Origin: CAYSSM01 sp964433905
GTDB lineage: Bacteria; Patescibacteriota; UBA1384; UBA12157; JAENIV01
Reading direction: 5' to 3'
Assembly: GCA_964433905.1 (NCBI GenBank)
Contig: CAYSSM010000006.1
Span: forward strand, 1 to 35,728
DNA: 35,728 nucleotides
Shown here piece by piece: positions 34,874 to 35,728 of the stretch. Both the position numbers and the translations under genes were made by a program. The notes under the pieces are model-generated. The model was not told the origin of the DNA. It saw only the letters and a program-made list of their open reading frames with translations, and ran no database searches. The number at the start of each line of letters is the position of its first letter. The first letter of the stretch is position 1.

Positions 34874-35680
34874 ATGAATCCAAAAGTAAGTTTTATTACC
34901 GGGGTAAAAAATCGTTCAAAAGAATTAAGGGAAATGATACAGTCATTAATAAACCAAGACATTACGGATTGGGAAGCAATTATCGTTGATGATCATAGCG
35001 ATGAACCAATTAAAGAAGTAGTGGAGAGTTTTAAAGATTCGCGTTTACATTATTTTCGATTGCCGGAAAATATGACTGGTATATCCAATGCTAGAAATTT
35101 TGCCATAACCAAAGCGCAATCAGAAATTCTCTTAACGGCTGATGGCGACGACATCAATGAACCAAATCGTGCACATATAACATATGATCTTATGACAAAG
35201 AATAATTATGATGTTTTTTATAGTAATATGTATGATTACTTTCCCGAAGAGAATAAAAAAATTAGAAGAAAGTTTCAACCCTTTAATGCCGAACTTTTCA
35301 AGATGTTTAACTTTATAACCAATCCTGGTACCGCTTTTCGGAAAAGTAATTTTTTGGATGTTGGAGGTTTTGATCCAAATTTTATTGTTTCAGAAGATTA
35401 TGATCTGTATTTAAGAATGTTAAATGCTGACGCTAAATTTGGCTACACTGAACAGATCTTAGTAAATTATCGTTATTCACCAAGTGGTTTAAGCCGCGCA
35501 AGTTTATCGCGTATACATGATTATGTTATGAAGGCTCGTATCAAAAATTATATTCCTCCATTTAATATTGAAGATGTCAGAAAATATGCCCTGCCGGAGA
35601 TCGCCGAAGGTGTGCTTTCAGAAAAGGGACATCAAGTATGGCAGGATGATAGGTTTATAAAACAGGAAAGTCAAGAATGA
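34874..35680 (+). CDS. GT2-family glycosyltransferase
   Basis: 268 aa, GT-A fold without membrane helices. VSFITGVKNRSKELREMIQSLINQ and AIIVDDHSDEPI bind the donor, LTADGDDINEP holds the DxD-type metal site, and NPGTAFRKSNFLDVGGFDPNF with SEDYDLYLRML gives the later acidic motif. GAAGGA lies upstream of the ATG. The last bases overlap the galE-like start (ATGA). It is one enzyme of the surface-glycan operon. Confidence 0.9.
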   Translation: MNPKVSFITGVKNRSKELREMIQSLINQDITDWEAIIVDDHSDEPIKEVVESFKDSRLHYFRLPENMTGISNARNFAITKAQSEILLTADGDDINEPNRAHITYDLMTKNNYDVFYSNMYDYFPEENKKIRRKFQPFNAELFKMFNFITNPGTAFRKSNFLDVGGFDPNFIVSEDYDLYLRMLNADAKFGYTEQILVNYRYSPSGLSRASLSRIHDYVMKARIKNYIPPFNIEDVRKYALPEIAEGVLSEKGHQVWQDDRFIKQESQE

Positions 35681-35728
35681 GAAAAAGAAGAAACTTATTA
35701 GTTACCGGTGGGGCTGGCTATATTGGTA
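35677..35728 (+). CDS. NAD-dependent sugar epimerase, 5' end only (GalE-like)
   Basis: ATG at 35677 overlaps the GT2 stop. Only 17 codons are in the window: MRKRRNLLVTGGAGYIG, the GxxGxxG dinucleotide-binding loop of UDP-sugar epimerases. UDP-glucose 4-epimerase would match galT at the start of the operon, but other sugar epimerases or dehydratases share this opening. Confidence 0.75.
   Translation, partial: MRKRRNLLVTGGAGYIG

Noticed and set aside
34818..34877. 19-codon ORF before the last GT2 gene (starts MSKILSELSIKE)
   Set aside because: It has no clear ribosome site and is very short. It overlaps the GT2 start and could be a leader peptide or gene remnant, but this is not supported enough to annotate.

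Overview
The window reads as part of a low-GC genome of the candidate phyla radiation (Patescibacteria) type. This rests on short compact genes, many apparently leaderless promoters, a ComEC channel separated from its metallo-beta-lactamase domain, a GxxExxY protein beside yebC/ruvC, many sugar transferases, and a diversity-generating retroelement (DGR) of the kind common in that group. No 16S rRNA or other phylogenetic marker is present, so the lineage is an inference.

Layout. Positions 1-254 are the end of lepA. Positions 400-8600 form a loose accessory region: a membrane-anchored protein, an unrecognised 569-aa HEAT/zinc protein, a Fic protein with a repeat-rich promoter, a secreted metzincin, hemerythrin and TrmO-like genes, an orphan gene, and a MntA/HepT toxin-antitoxin pair. 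Several families of palindromic and dispersed repeats lie between them. Positions 8598-9206 are a remarkable tRNA-Lys locus. An intact tRNA-Lys(UUU) and a GIY-YIG gene sit inside a ~361-bp segment with 14-bp inverted ends and a 7-bp flanking duplication. That segment splits a second tRNA-Lys gene, all three loops of which carry hairpin insertions. Positions 9265-12156 hold a methyltransferase, a glycosyltransferase, an IscU-like scaffold and a membrane protein.

Positions 12238-17537 carry dnaJ, dnaK and grpE on the minus strand. Between grpE and dnaK lies a plus-strand island of four small genes (response-regulator-like, DnaJ-type zinc finger, coiled coil, and an ORF with an in-frame TAG), marked by three copies of one terminator-like hairpin. 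Positions 17560-25782 hold the ComEC channel, a GH26-like surface hydrolase, a GT2 synthase with a newly seen 38-aa membrane peptide, a polysaccharide deacetylase, and two identical copies of the ComEC-type MBL domain in a 977-bp duplication.

Positions 25860-28473 are a DGR. It has a C-type-lectin-like target gene whose last 133 bp form the variable repeat, a 133-bp template repeat 471 bp downstream, an antisense Avd gene, and a reverse transcriptase. Of 15 VR/TR mismatches, 14 fall on template adenines. The window ends with yebC, a GxxExxY gene inserted between repeats, ruvC, and a surface-polysaccharide operon (galT, three GT4, one GT2, start of a galE-like gene).

The surface theme is strong: polysaccharide synthesis and trimming, secreted and anchored proteins, DNA-uptake parts, and a diversified binding protein. 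That would suit an episymbiotic, host-attached lifestyle, but this is inference.
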